Below the pieces are notes generated by a model, which was given only the letters and a program-made list of their open reading frames with translations, did no database searches and was not told the DNA's origin. The translations under genes and the position numbers were made by a program. From Paenibacillus sp. NEAU-GSW1 (lineage in GTDB: Bacteria > Bacillota > Bacilli > Paenibacillales > Paenibacillaceae), in assembly GCF_009737085.1 (NCBI RefSeq), contig NZ_WOVL01000015.1, forward strand, positions 59,625 to 123,624: a stretch of DNA of 64,000 bases. Reading direction: 5' to 3'. The stretch's first letter is position 1. Each line of letters begins with the position of its first letter. Below, piece after piece: positions 1-9,089 of this stretch.

Positions 1-665
1 CGCCCGTCTTCCCGTAATATTTCATTGCAAACATTCGACAATGCAAAAAAGAGCAGGTCGCGATTAAGGGCAAATTTCCGCATAACCGCCGGTTCGAGCG
101 TATCGAGCCCAACGACTATCGTCAAGCAGCGTTCAATCAAATCAAGCTTGAATTCATCTTTGAGCACGCTTGGCAGCGAAGTTTTACCGCCGTTCTCGCT
201 GATCAGTCCCGAAAACAGCTTATCCCAATAAAGCGGCTTAATTTGATTAATTTCCATATTCCGCTGCTGCGTAAGCTGACGCGACCGTTCCTCGCCTTCC
301 CAGCTAAGCTTTGCTTTTCTTAATGCTTCAGTCAGCTGCTCCGGGTCAACCGGCTTCAGCAAATAATCAAGTCCGCCGTATTTCATCGAGCTTCGGACCA
401 ATTCGAAGTCATCATAACCGCTGACGACGATCGTTTTGCACTTGCGCGATTCCGCTTGCAGCCAAGCAAGCAAACTGACGCCGTCCCGGTGCGGCATGCG
501 CATGTCGGTAATGACGATTTCCGGCTGCTCCTCTTCGATTAGCACAATCGCGGTATCGCCGTTGTCCGCCTCCAGTATCGCATCGATGCCAAGCGTTTCC
601 CAATCGATCAGCAGCCGGATCGCATCGCGCACATGCTGCTCGTCATCCACTAACAATACTTTCAT
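1..665 (-). CDS. YesN-type response regulator (partial, C-terminus beyond left edge)
   Basis: Only the first 221 residues are in the window. They form a receiver domain (residues 1-120) with acidic pocket DDE at 7-9, the phospho-accepting Asp at about 54 in VITDMRMP, and the conserved Lys in YLLKPVD. A linker follows that is typical of the long YesN regulators, which end in an AraC-type DNA-binding domain (not visible here). The ATG overlaps the TGA of the upstream sensor kinase by four bases (ATGA), so the two are translationally coupled. By family and position it should control the divergent sugar ABC transporter at 2645-5835. The AraC part is inferred. Confidence 0.9.
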   Translation of the reverse strand, partial: MKVLLVDDEQHVRDAIRLLIDWETLGIDAILEADNGDTAIVLIEEEQPEIVITDMRMPHRDGVSLLAWLQAESRKCKTIVVSGYDDFELVRSSMKYGGLDYLLKPVDPEQLTEALRKAKLSWEGEERSRQLTQQRNMEINQIKPLYWDKLFSGLISENGGKTSLPSVLKDEFKLDLIERCLTIVVGLDTLEPAVMRKFALNRDLLFFALSNVCNEILREDG

Positions 666-2503
666 GACTGCTCCTCCAATTCGCTGCTCATCGGTATACG
701 TATCGTCACACTAAAGCCTCCGGCAGCCGCCGAATCGACGCTCATTTCTGCCGCATCGTTGTAGTAAAGCTTAAGCCGCATCCAAACATTGCTGATGCCG
801 ATATGGCTCTGTTCCTCGAGCAGACCAGCGCCGGAGCGCTGCAGCAAGCTGTGAAGCTCCCGCAGTTTAACTGAATCGACTCCCGATCCGTTATCCTCCA
901 CACGAATCGTGAGCCACTCTCCGCCGGCAATATCTGCAGCAATGCGAATCCATCCGCTCCCGCCGGCATTCTCATAGCCATGCTTGAAGTAGTTTTCGAT
1001 TAGCGGCTGCAGCAGCATTTTCGGCACTTTTATAGCGAGCGCGTCGGGCTCGATAGCATACACGACAGACAGCCCCTCGTTAAAACGCTGCTGTTGAAGC
1101 TCCAAGTAGGCTTTGGCATGGTTAAGCTCAACCGCGAACGATACAATCGTCTCGCTGGTGTTCATATTGTAGCGCATCATCTTCGCAAGCGCAGAGATGA
1201 GCGAATACACCTTTGGCGCCTTCGCCTGCAAGGCCAGCGTGCCGATCGATTGCAGCGCATTATACAGAAAATGCGGATTAATCTGCGCCTGCATCGCCCT
1301 GAGCTGATTCGTCTTATTCGCTATCTCGAGCCGGTATTCGCTGTTAATCAATTCTTTGATCGTTTGAATCATCGTATTAAATCTTCGCGCCAAAATGCCA
1401 ACCTCATCGCGCCCCTGCACAGGAACGACGATGTTGAAATTACCGGCTTGCACCTGATTAATATGGCCGATAAGCCGTTTGATCGGTTTTGTAAAATGAT
1501 ACGATACAAACACGCTGGCGACAACGACAAAAGTTATAAAAACAATTAGGATCGATGTATTGATCGTCCGGATGGCATCGGCGCTTTCATACAGATAGGA
1601 GTACGGAAGCTGCTTAACGACGATCCAATCCATATAATTCGTTTGAAGCGTATCGTAAATAATAATGCCGGAAAATGAATCGTCCGTCCATTTCACAACC
1701 CCGTTGCCGGAGGCGCTTTCCGTTACTTTATCCGCCCATGGCATGTCCTTTACCGAGTCAATCCCGACTCCGTTCTCCGCACAAATGATGTTTTGCTCGC
1801 GGTCGATAATATACATTTGCTCCTCGTCGGCAAGCGTCAGCTGTTTGCATACTCGGTTCAACTCCGCCGAATTAATGTCCATCGACAAATAGCCGATCAC
1901 CTGATCGCTAGGAGTGCGGATAATGGGACGCTGCAAGGTGAAAACGCTTTCTTTTTTAACAGAACTGCTCCAATCCAGCGCATAAGTAACGCTCTCATGA
2001 GTCGCCTCGACGAAAGGATTAGGGTTATCCTTTTTGGATTCCGGCCATTCGCTTTCCAGTTCTACACCGCTCCGAAACAGTCCGCGCGCCAGCAAATACG
2101 ACAGCCGGTTCTTGCCAATTTCCAAATAGATTTGATGAATTCCTCTTGTCGATTGATAAATATTGAGCATGCTCGTATAAATTAGCATATTGTTTTTCTC
2201 GTCAAAAGCAAAGGCGTTCACGTTCGGAGACTGGCCGCGTTCAATCAACGCGTACAGCGAGCTGCTCGTATTCAAATTGTTATAGACGTCAAGCGATGTC
2301 TCGTTAATCGTCTCCATGTATCGGCTAATGTTGTTTTTTCCGAGCGATAACAGCTTCTGATTCTCGTGAATCGCCTGCTCTGTCACTTGATTTTTAATAT
2401 AGTGATTGGACAGAATCATCGAGATCGTAATCGGAATAACCGTTACGGCAAGCAGCAGTGCCATCAGCTTCCTGCGAATACTTGTTGCGAACAACAGCCT
2501 CAC
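662..2503 (-). CDS. YesM-type sensor histidine kinase
   Basis: 613 aa. A first transmembrane helix lies near residues 13-32, followed by a large extracellular sensor region to about 300. A second helix and a HAMP linker follow, then the short His_kinase domain with NPHFLYNAL (phospho-His about 411), an N box LIENYFKHG near 500 and a G box EDNGSG near 532. This is the YesM/LytS-like architecture. The start is GTG (CAC on the plus strand at 2501-2503); a nearby ATG is out of frame. It is co-transcribed with the regulator at 665 (ATGA overlap) and divergent from the permeases at 2645. It probably senses an extracellular carbohydrate or its binding protein. Confidence 0.92.
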   Translation of the reverse strand: MRLLFATSIRRKLMALLLAVTVIPITISMILSNHYIKNQVTEQAIHENQKLLSLGKNNISRYMETINETSLDVYNNLNTSSSLYALIERGQSPNVNAFAFDEKNNMLIYTSMLNIYQSTRGIHQIYLEIGKNRLSYLLARGLFRSGVELESEWPESKKDNPNPFVEATHESVTYALDWSSSVKKESVFTLQRPIIRTPSDQVIGYLSMDINSAELNRVCKQLTLADEEQMYIIDREQNIICAENGVGIDSVKDMPWADKVTESASGNGVVKWTDDSFSGIIIYDTLQTNYMDWIVVKQLPYSYLYESADAIRTINTSILIVFITFVVVASVFVSYHFTKPIKRLIGHINQVQAGNFNIVVPVQGRDEVGILARRFNTMIQTIKELINSEYRLEIANKTNQLRAMQAQINPHFLYNALQSIGTLALQAKAPKVYSLISALAKMMRYNMNTSETIVSFAVELNHAKAYLELQQQRFNEGLSVVYAIEPDALAIKVPKMLLQPLIENYFKHGYENAGGSGWIRIAADIAGGEWLTIRVEDNGSGVDSVKLRELHSLLQRSGAGLLEEQSHIGISNVWMRLKLYYNDAAEMSVDSAAAGGFSVTIRIPMSSELEEQS

Positions 2504-2644
2504 CCCATGTCAATATATTACACCAAACCCATCATATCTATCTGTGTTCGAAAAAACAATAACGTTTTATATTTACATCATTAGGAGAGTCTTCGCAAAA
2601 CCAAGCAAATGCTTACGAAGCAAAACTTTTAGGAGGGTTAAGAG

Positions 2645-3532
2645 ATGCATACTCGAAAAAAATCAAGTCAATGGCTGCAGCAGCTCGTATTTCTTGGGCC
2701 TGGCACAATCGCATTTGCGTTAATCGTGCTCATTCCGTTTCTGCTCGGCTTCTACTACTCGTTCACCGAATGGAACGGACTCGACTTGGACAAAGCCAAA
2801 TGGACGGGCATGGATAACCTGACGCGTATCTTTACGAATGATGACAAATTTTGGGCCGCGTTCTGGTTTACACTCCGTTTCACGTTCGTAACGATTATAG
2901 CGACGAATTTGTTAGGCTTTTTGCTCGCTTTGTTGCTCACGCGGCCGTTGAAAGGAAGAAACGCGTTAAGAACTGTTTTTTTCCTGCCGAACGTGCTTGG
3001 CGGCATCTTGCTCGGTTACATCTGGCAATTCATATTCACAAAAGGGTTTAAAACAATCGGCGAAATGACCGGCTGGCCGCTGTTCGAATTGCCGTGGCTC
3101 GGAACGCCGGACACCGGCTTCTGGGGACTCGTCATCGTATTCGTCTGGCAAACTGCAGGCTACATGATGATTATCTACATCGCGGCAATTGTCGGCGTAC
3201 CGAAGGATATGCTCGAGGCGGCAACGATCGACGGCGCTTCCTACTGGCAGACGATTCGCAAAGTAACGGCTCCGCTCATTATGCCAGCCATTACCGTGTG
3301 CTTGTTCCTGACAACTTCGAACGCGTTCAAAATGTTCGACTTGAACTTCTCGTTGACCAAAGGCGGTCCCGGCACTTCAACGCAATCGCTCGCTTATAAC
3401 ATTTACGCCGAGGCGCTGGTCAACAATCGTTACGGACTTGGCACCGCCAAAGCGATGCTGTTCTTCTTCGCCGTATCGATCATCGCCATTACGCAAGTGT
3501 GGCTTACTAAACGGAAGGAGGTTGAAGCTTAA
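2645..3532 (+). CDS. Carbohydrate ABC transporter permease (MalF/UgpA type)
   Basis: 295 aa, six predicted membrane helices with hydrophobic stretches from about residue 15. The cytoplasmic EAA loop (MLEAATIDGASYWQTIRKV), which contacts the ATPase, is clear near residue 195. A strong site AGGAGGG lies ahead of the ATG. It is the first gene of a permease-permease-binding protein operon; the partner permease starts on the last base of its stop codon. No ATPase gene is present, as is usual for CUT1 systems served by a shared MsmX-type ATPase elsewhere. Substrate unknown. Confidence 0.93.
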   Translation: MHTRKKSSQWLQQLVFLGPGTIAFALIVLIPFLLGFYYSFTEWNGLDLDKAKWTGMDNLTRIFTNDDKFWAAFWFTLRFTFVTIIATNLLGFLLALLLTRPLKGRNALRTVFFLPNVLGGILLGYIWQFIFTKGFKTIGEMTGWPLFELPWLGTPDTGFWGLVIVFVWQTAGYMMIIYIAAIVGVPKDMLEAATIDGASYWQTIRKVTAPLIMPAITVCLFLTTSNAFKMFDLNFSLTKGGPGTSTQSLAYNIYAEALVNNRYGLGTAKAMLFFFAVSIIAITQVWLTKRKEVEA

Positions 3533-4362
3533 TGGCTGCAAGTCGTTTTAGCCGCTTCACCGTCATCACGCTCGCGCTGCTGCTTGCGCTGCTGTTCTTG
3601 TCTCCCTTCTACTTCGTACTCGTCAATTCGTTGAAGGAGCTTGGCGAAATTATGATCGACGCCGCATCGCTGCCGGAGAAGTACTTATGGGGCAACTATA
3701 ATAAAGTGTGGGAAATTATCCGGTTCCCGAAAGTGCTGTTCAACTCGATTATGATTACAGCTGTCAGCGTTACCGGCATCGTCATCATTAGCGCAATGGC
3801 CGGATACCGGCTCGTCCGCAGGCCGACACTGTTCAACAAACTGCTTTTCACCTGCTTCATCGCGGCTATGATTATCCCGTTCCAATCGATCATGCTGCAG
3901 CTGGTTCGCGTTACAAGCCTGCTCGAGCTTCGCGGCAACTTATTGGGCATTTTCGTTTGCTATCTCGGCTTCGGCCTCTCGCTTTCGACCTTTCTCTTCC
4001 ACGGCTTTGTCAAAAGCGTGCCGGTTGAAATCGAAGAAGCGGCTGTCGTAGACGGCTGCACGCCGTACGGCGTCTTCTGGAAAATCGTATTCCCGTTGTT
4101 AAAGCCGATCATGGTTACGGTCATCATTTTGAACGGACTATGGATTTGGAACGACTATCTGCTTCCGGTACTCGTTATCGGCGCAAATAAAGATTTAACG
4201 ACAATTCCGCTTGCGGTAACTCGCTTTTTCGGGCAATATACGAAACAATGGGATTTGGCGCTCGCAGGACTGACGATGAGCGTGGCTCCGATTCTAGCTG
4301 TATTCCTGATGCTGCAAAAACATATTGTCGAAGGCATTTCCGCAGGTTCTTTAAAAGGTTAA
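3532..4362 (+). CDS. Carbohydrate ABC transporter permease (MalG/UgpE type)
   Basis: 276 aa, six membrane helices, with the EAA loop EIEEAAVVDGCTPYGVFWKIVFPLL near residue 165 split around the ATPase contact glycine. The last residues (GISAGSLKG) are the usual family C-terminus. The start ATG shares one base with the stop of the upstream permease (TAATG), so the pair is translationally coupled and will form the heterodimeric channel. The binding protein follows after about 160 bp. Confidence 0.93.
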   Translation: MAASRFSRFTVITLALLLALLFLSPFYFVLVNSLKELGEIMIDAASLPEKYLWGNYNKVWEIIRFPKVLFNSIMITAVSVTGIVIISAMAGYRLVRRPTLFNKLLFTCFIAAMIIPFQSIMLQLVRVTSLLELRGNLLGIFVCYLGFGLSLSTFLFHGFVKSVPVEIEEAAVVDGCTPYGVFWKIVFPLLKPIMVTVIILNGLWIWNDYLLPVLVIGANKDLTTIPLAVTRFFGQYTKQWDLALAGLTMSVAPILAVFLMLQKHIVEGISAGSLKG

Positions 4363-4470
4363 TAGAATTAATCCCTTATTCTTAATGAAGTGGTAAAAAC
4401 ATCAATATATTGCACTTTTGTAGTCAACCATTTCGGTGTTTATCTAAAGATTCCTTATTTATAATCAAAT

Positions 4471-4484
4471 TGTAAGCAGTTACA
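4471..4484 (+). promoter_or_regulatory. Possible catabolite-responsive (cre-like) dyad
   Basis: TGTAAGCAGTTACA has perfect 5-bp inverted arms and matches the Bacillus cre consensus TGWAANCGNTNWCA at all but one defined position (A in place of the central G). It sits 41 bases upstream of the binding-protein start, between the permease and lipoprotein genes, which would suit independent catabolite control of the binding protein. This is a pattern match only. Confidence 0.35.
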
Positions 4485-4524
4485 GCAATAATTCATCAGC
4501 AATTAATTTTGGGAGGTCAAAGAA

Positions 4525-5835
4525 ATGAAAAAGCTATCGATTTTACTGGCATCCATCATGCTCGTCTTCGCTGCCGCTTGCGGCAATGGCAACAACGGAG
4601 GCAACACAGAAGAACAACAGCAAACGGAATCGAACAAGCCTGCTGAAACCGAAAAAGCAGCTGAAACAACTCAACCGAAGAAAGATGTAACGATTAAAGT
4701 GTTCCAGTTCAAGGTTGAGATCGCTGACGCGCTGAACCGGATGGCTGCGGAATACGAGAAAGAAACAGGCGTTAAAGTCGAAATTGAAACGCATGGCGGC
4801 GGCGAAGATTACAACGCCCTGCTGAGAGCGGAAATCGCTGCGGGCTCCGAGCCGGAAATTTTCAACTCTGAGGGCTTTGCCGCTCTTGAAGCTTACTATG
4901 ACCGCGCAACGGACCTTTCGGGCGAAGCTTGGGCGAAAGATGTAATCCCTGCAGCAGCTAACCCTGCGACTGTAGACGGCAAGCTCCTCGGCATGCCGAT
5001 GAACATTGAAGGCTACGGCATTTTCTACAATAAAGACCTGTTTGCAAAAGCAGGCATTACTGAGCTTCCAACAACTTTGACACAGCTTGAAGATGCAGCG
5101 AAAAAACTTGAAGCTGCCAACATTACGCCATTCTCGACAACAAACGAGTGGTGGTCGATCGGCCATCATACGATCAACGTAGCGCTTGCTGAGCAAACGG
5201 ATCCAGCTGCGTTCATCGAAGGCACAAAAACAGGCGCTGAGCTGTTCAAGAACAACGAAATTTTCAAAAAATGGACGAATTACGTAGATCTCGTCTTCAA
5301 GTACAGCCAAAAAGACAAGTTGACAACTGACTATGCAACGCAAGTTGCAAACTTTGCTTCCGGCAAAGCGGCAATGATCCAACAAGGCAACTGGATTCAA
5401 GGCGACGTAGACAAAGTGGCTAAACTCAACGTTGGCTTGCTCCCTATTCCAATTGACGACAGCGGCAAAGGCCACATCTATACAGGTCCTGCAAACTTCT
5501 GGATCGTAAACAGCAAATCGAAAAATGCGGAAGAAGCTAAAGCATTCCTGAACTGGATGGTTACTTCGGAAACAGGCAAATCGTACCTGACAAAAGAATT
5601 CAAATTCATCCCTGCTCTGACTTCCATTAAAGCGACTCCTGAAGATGTTGGTCAAATGGGCGCAGCCGTATCCGAGCAAGCGGCAACAGCTGGCGGCTGG
5701 CATTGGGGACGTTACCCGGACGGCGTTATCCAAGCTTGGGGCGCAGCAATGCAAGAATACCAAGGCGGTCAAATCGACAAGGATGCGCTGCTTGACAAGT
5801 TCAACAGCGGCGTGGACGACATTGTAAAAAAATAA
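4525..5835 (+). CDS. Extracellular sugar-binding lipoprotein (SBP family 1)
   Basis: 436 aa. A lipoprotein signal peptide ends at the lipobox FAAAC (Cys about 20), followed by an Asn/Gly/Glu/Gln-rich linker and then a periplasmic-binding-protein fold. Family 1 features are visible, including the acidic-aromatic stretch TNEWWSIGHH and the FASGKAAMIQQGNW motif near residue 290. The gene has a GGAGG site and a 160-bp gap from the permeases, where a cre-like dyad sits. It captures the ligand for the permease pair; the ligand identity cannot be read from the sequence. Confidence 0.93.
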   Translation: MKKLSILLASIMLVFAAACGNGNNGGNTEEQQQTESNKPAETEKAAETTQPKKDVTIKVFQFKVEIADALNRMAAEYEKETGVKVEIETHGGGEDYNALLRAEIAAGSEPEIFNSEGFAALEAYYDRATDLSGEAWAKDVIPAAANPATVDGKLLGMPMNIEGYGIFYNKDLFAKAGITELPTTLTQLEDAAKKLEAANITPFSTTNEWWSIGHHTINVALAEQTDPAAFIEGTKTGAELFKNNEIFKKWTNYVDLVFKYSQKDKLTTDYATQVANFASGKAAMIQQGNWIQGDVDKVAKLNVGLLPIPIDDSGKGHIYTGPANFWIVNSKSKNAEEAKAFLNWMVTSETGKSYLTKEFKFIPALTSIKATPEDVGQMGAAVSEQAATAGGWHWGRYPDGVIQAWGAAMQEYQGGQIDKDALLDKFNSGVDDIVKK

Positions 5836-5842
5836 TCAATAA

Positions 5843-5876
5843 CGAAAAAGCGGGCACATAGTTGCCCGCTTTTTTC
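5843..5876 (+). terminator. Rho-independent terminator after sugar module 1
   Basis: A GC-rich stem AAAGCGGGCA / TGCCCGCTTT with a short loop is followed by six T residues, eight bases after the binding-protein stop. It ends the permease/binding-protein operon. Confidence 0.9.
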
Positions 5877-5908
5877 GTCGTCAATTGCAATAATATAGCA
5901 ATATGCGT

Positions 5909-5936
5909 TTGATTATGCGCTGCTTACGGTTATAAT
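5909..5936 (+). promoter_or_regulatory. Sigma-A-like promoter for the PRPP synthetase paralogue
   Basis: TTGATT, a 16-base spacer and TATAAT lie about 67 bases upstream of the ATG at 6003, just after the terminator of the previous operon. The -10 is a perfect consensus match. Confidence 0.6.
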
Positions 5937-6002
5937 AAAGGATGATTATACTACATACGGAATGTTATCAACGTCCATTTCGCTTCGCTTTAGGAGGATC
6001 TT

Positions 6003-6944
6003 ATGCAACAAGTTAAAATTTTTTCCGGCACCTCGAACAAGCGGTTAGCCGAAGACCTTTGCAAGCAGCTTGGCTTGCCGCTCGGTCACGTGTATATTAA
6101 TCGACTGCAAAGCGGCGAAATCCATCCATCGTATCAGGAACCGCTGCGTAATAATCATGTTTTTATCGTACAATCGCTTTCCAATCCAGTGAACGAGCAT
6201 TTAGTAGAATTGCTCGTCCTGATCGACGCCGCAAAACGCGCTTCGGCTAAAACGATCAACATCGTTATGCCTTACTACGGTTATGCGCGCCAGGAACGCA
6301 AATCCGCTCCGCGTGAACCGATTTCAGCCAAGCTGGTTGCCGATATCGTGACGACGGTAGGCGCCAATCGGATCGTTACCGTAGATTTGCACGCCGATGC
6401 GATTCAAGGCTTCTTTGAAATTCCGGTTGACCATGTGACCGCACTCGATTTAATTACCGACTACCTTAAAAGCATGGATATTCCGAATCCGGTCGTCGTG
6501 TCGCCAGATGCGGGCCGCGCAACGATGGCCGAGAAACTGGCAGGCTATCTGGATTGTCCGTTCGCGATTATGATTAAAAATAGACCGGCACATAACAAAA
6601 CGGAGATTACGCATGTTATCGGCAATGTCGAGGGCATGACGCCGATTATTATTGAAGATTTGATCGATACAGGCGGCACGATCGTCAATGTTGTCGAAGC
6701 TCTCCATAAACGCGGCGCGAATAACGCTTATATTTGCGCAACGCATGGCCTATTCTCCGAAAACGCGATTCAAAAGCTGGATCACCCGTACATTAGCGAG
6801 GTTGTCGTAACCGATACGATTGCGATTCCCGAAGATCGTCCGGCAAAATTCAAAGTGCTGTCGATGTCCCCTCTGCTCGCTAACGCGATCCGGATCATCA
6901 ACAACGGCGGCTCGCTTGATCAAATGTTCAAGCATATTCTGTAA
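6003..6944 (+). CDS. prs: Ribose-phosphate pyrophosphokinase paralogue
   Basis: 313 aa, full length for class I PRPP synthetase, which makes PRPP from ribose 5-phosphate and ATP. Visible motifs: YYGYARQERK with REPISAKLV (ATP site and flexible region), TVDLHADAIQGFF, the catalytic Lys/Arg pair in MIKNRP, and the PRPP loop IIEDLIDTGGTI. Differences from housekeeping enzymes include SPDAGRATMAEKLA in place of the usual GG-V-xRAR segment and a much altered stretch after the catalytic Arg. It is monocistronic between two terminators, not in the usual glmU-prs context, so it is probably a second copy. Catalytic residues are kept, so activity is likely. Confidence 0.88.
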   Translation: MQQVKIFSGTSNKRLAEDLCKQLGLPLGHVYINRLQSGEIHPSYQEPLRNNHVFIVQSLSNPVNEHLVELLVLIDAAKRASAKTINIVMPYYGYARQERKSAPREPISAKLVADIVTTVGANRIVTVDLHADAIQGFFEIPVDHVTALDLITDYLKSMDIPNPVVVSPDAGRATMAEKLAGYLDCPFAIMIKNRPAHNKTEITHVIGNVEGMTPIIIEDLIDTGGTIVNVVEALHKRGANNAYICATHGLFSENAIQKLDHPYISEVVVTDTIAIPEDRPAKFKVLSMSPLLANAIRIINNGGSLDQMFKHIL

Positions 6945-6961
6945 CGCTCTAACAACTGAAA

Positions 6962-7008
6962 GAAGAAGCCTAGGCAACCACGTCGCGGTCCCTAGGCTTC
7001 TTTTTTTG
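6962..7008 (+). terminator. Terminator between prs paralogue and the oxidoreductase
   Basis: Inverted repeat AGAAGCCTAGG / CCTAGGCTTCT with an intervening loop and a run of seven T on the plus strand. It ends the prs paralogue and may also slow transcripts arriving from the minus-strand oxidoreductase. Confidence 0.85.
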
Positions 7009-7022
7009 TTTTTAGCTTTTTT

Positions 7023-8066
7023 TTAACCTTCAATATATTCGGCAATGGTGACCTTCCGGCCTTGCTTCGCACTCTCCAGCGCAGCAAGCACCATCGCCAT
7101 GCTTAGCCGGTTATCGCGGCTGTTCGTCTCTGCCGGGCGGCCTTCCGCAAGCGATAAGAACATCTCATCCAAGCAGCCGTGATGGAACGTATTCGCAAAC
7201 GTCTTAGGCTCGGTTTCAACTCTGTCGTGAGACCGATAAAATTGGCCGCTGTGATCTCCCTCGGCAACAACTTCGGCGTACGGATTGCTGTGTCCGTCCC
7301 ATATGGCCGTCCCCTTCTCAGCTGTGATACGCCATGCCGCTTCCCAGGAAGTCGGCGCTCCTTCCGCGCACCATGAGCCGCGGTAGCAGAACACGGAACC
7401 GTCCGACATTTCGAAAATGCATATTGCCGCCGCATTGCCAGCGTACCACGACCCTGCAGGATTAAACTCCTGACAATATACCGTAACCGGATCTGCTCCG
7501 ATAATGAACCGGGCCTGGTCGAACGTGTGAATGGCCATATCGAGCAGCAGCGGACTGTCCATCGCATCGCGGAATCCGCCGAAATGAGGCGCGAGGAAGA
7601 AATCGGCTCCGATATAGCCAGGCTTCCCGATCGTTCCCTGCTCGATCATTTCGCGCAATGCCCGGATACGAGGATCGTAGCGGCGATTTTGCATAATCGC
7701 ATGCGACTTTTGCAATTGATCGGACAGCGCGACCAGCTCGTTGCATTGCTCCATCGTCTCCGCCAGCGGCTTCTCGCCCAATACATCGCAGCCGAGGCGC
7801 ATCGCGGCTGAACTGATGTCAAAGTGGCTGGCCGGAATTGTCACATCAAAGACCAGATTAGCCCCCGACTCCGCTATCGCTTTCTCTACGTCCGTAAAGA
7901 TCCCGCAGTTCAGCGAATGCCGTTCCGCCATTGCGCTTGCAAATTCAAATTGAATATCGACCAGACCGACGATTTCCGTATCCTGACGCTTCTTCGCGTA
8001 GTCGATCCAGGTGTTGGCCATGCCTCCGCAGCCGGCTACGACAACCCGATATTTTATCTGTTCCAT
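7023..8066 (-). CDS. Gfo/Idh/MocA family NAD(P)-dependent oxidoreductase
   Basis: 347 aa from the chosen start. The N-terminal Rossmann fold shows VVVAGCGGMANTW (dinucleotide loop), followed by the GEKPLAETMEQC motif near residue 95, whose Lys is catalytic in this family. The C-terminal half is the alpha/beta substrate-binding domain. The reading frame is open 17 codons further upstream, but AGGGGG ten bases before the ATG at 8066 sets the start. That also leaves a 14-base gap from the isomerase gene upstream, with which it forms an operon. Likely acts on a sugar, inositol or sugar acid; substrate unknown. Confidence 0.88.
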   Translation of the reverse strand: MEQIKYRVVVAGCGGMANTWIDYAKKRQDTEIVGLVDIQFEFASAMAERHSLNCGIFTDVEKAIAESGANLVFDVTIPASHFDISSAAMRLGCDVLGEKPLAETMEQCNELVALSDQLQKSHAIMQNRRYDPRIRALREMIEQGTIGKPGYIGADFFLAPHFGGFRDAMDSPLLLDMAIHTFDQARFIIGADPVTVYCQEFNPAGSWYAGNAAAICIFEMSDGSVFCYRGSWCAEGAPTSWEAAWRITAEKGTAIWDGHSNPYAEVVAEGDHSGQFYRSHDRVETEPKTFANTFHHGCLDEMFLSLAEGRPAETNSRDNRLSMAMVLAALESAKQGRKVTIAEYIEG

Positions 8067-8080
8067 GTATTCATGACCCC

Positions 8081-8968
8081 CTAAACCGGATTCGGTATGA
8101 AATCGCCGCCGCGGCATCTTTTCAAATAATTCAGCGCATGCACTTGGCCTGTCATCTCCAGCTCATCCTTATAAACCGGATCATGCCAGCCTTCTATGTC
8201 AATCGTTCCTTTATACCCAGCTTGGCGCAATATCGTAATGATATCAGTCCAATTTGTATCGCCGAAGCCCGGCGTGCGATGCCATACATACTCCTTCGGT
8301 CCGTGGATGCCGTATTCTTTCACGATATCCCAAGCGATCGTTGCATCTTTGCCGTGGACATGGAACACCTTATCGACCCATTTGCGAAGCTGCGGAATCG
8401 GATCAATCAGCGCAACCATCTGATGGCACGGCTCCCACTCCAGTCCTAGATTATCGGCCGGAACCGCATTGAACATTTTTTCCCATGCGGTCGGATTATG
8501 CGCAATATTCCAATCGCCTTTGTTCCAGTTGCCGTCCATTGCGCAGTTCTCAAAGGCGATCCGCAAGCCGCGGTCCGAAGCCCGCTTGGACAGCTCGCCG
8601 AACACTTTGGCAAAGGCAGGCATCGACTCGTCGATCGAGCAGCCCGGCAGCCTTCCTGCAAAGCCCGAAACGATGTCCGTGCCGAACAGCTCGGCATGAT
8701 CGATCAACCGTTCCCAGCTCTTCAGCGTATCGGCATTGTCTCCCGTTTGCACGAGCGGATTGCCGAATACGCCAATCGTCGAAATGGTGAAACCGTATTC
8801 ATCCGAAAGCTCGCGAACCCGCTTTGCCGTCTCTGCGAGATCGGTGCTTCCTGTCGTTTGCCAGAACGTCAAGCTGAATGATTCAAAGCCGTGCGATGCT
8901 ATTTGCGGGATGACTCGAACAGCATCTCCGCCGCCAACCAAAGTTCCAATACGCAAGGATGGATTCAC
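8081..8968 (-). CDS. Sugar phosphate isomerase/epimerase (xylose-isomerase-like TIM barrel)
   Basis: 295 aa. AP-endonuclease-2-type TIM barrel with metal-ligand motifs typical of the family: IAFENCAMDG, GLEWEPCH, VFHVHGKDA and TIDIEGWHDPV supply Glu/Asp/His ligands at strand ends. The start is GTG, eleven bases after TTGGAG. It sits directly upstream of the Gfo/Idh/MocA gene and divergent from an AraC regulator, a common arrangement for catabolism of cyclitols or uncommon sugars. Substrate unknown. Confidence 0.87.
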   Translation of the reverse strand: MNPSLRIGTLVGGGDAVRVIPQIASHGFESFSLTFWQTTGSTDLAETAKRVRELSDEYGFTISTIGVFGNPLVQTGDNADTLKSWERLIDHAELFGTDIVSGFAGRLPGCSIDESMPAFAKVFGELSKRASDRGLRIAFENCAMDGNWNKGDWNIAHNPTAWEKMFNAVPADNLGLEWEPCHQMVALIDPIPQLRKWVDKVFHVHGKDATIAWDIVKEYGIHGPKEYVWHRTPGFGDTNWTDIITILRQAGYKGTIDIEGWHDPVYKDELEMTGQVHALNYLKRCRGGDFIPNPV

Positions 8969-9089
8969 TTGTCGACCACTCCAATATTGTCTTATAGTAA
9001 GAAGAACACCTTCAGTATATAGAGGAAAATCAACATTTTCTCCACTTATATTGTTTATTACTAGTCGGATATTGCGGGAGTTGAAAAGA

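Noticed and set aside
4543..5772. 409-aa minus-strand ORF across the binding-protein gene
   Set aside because: Antisense shadow of a clear lipoprotein gene; Cys/Phe/Arg-rich composition is typical of artefactual frames.
8736..9089. N-terminal extension of the AraC regulator frame
   Set aside because: It runs antisense through the isomerase gene and the intergenic promoter; the ribosome site supports a start at 9090.
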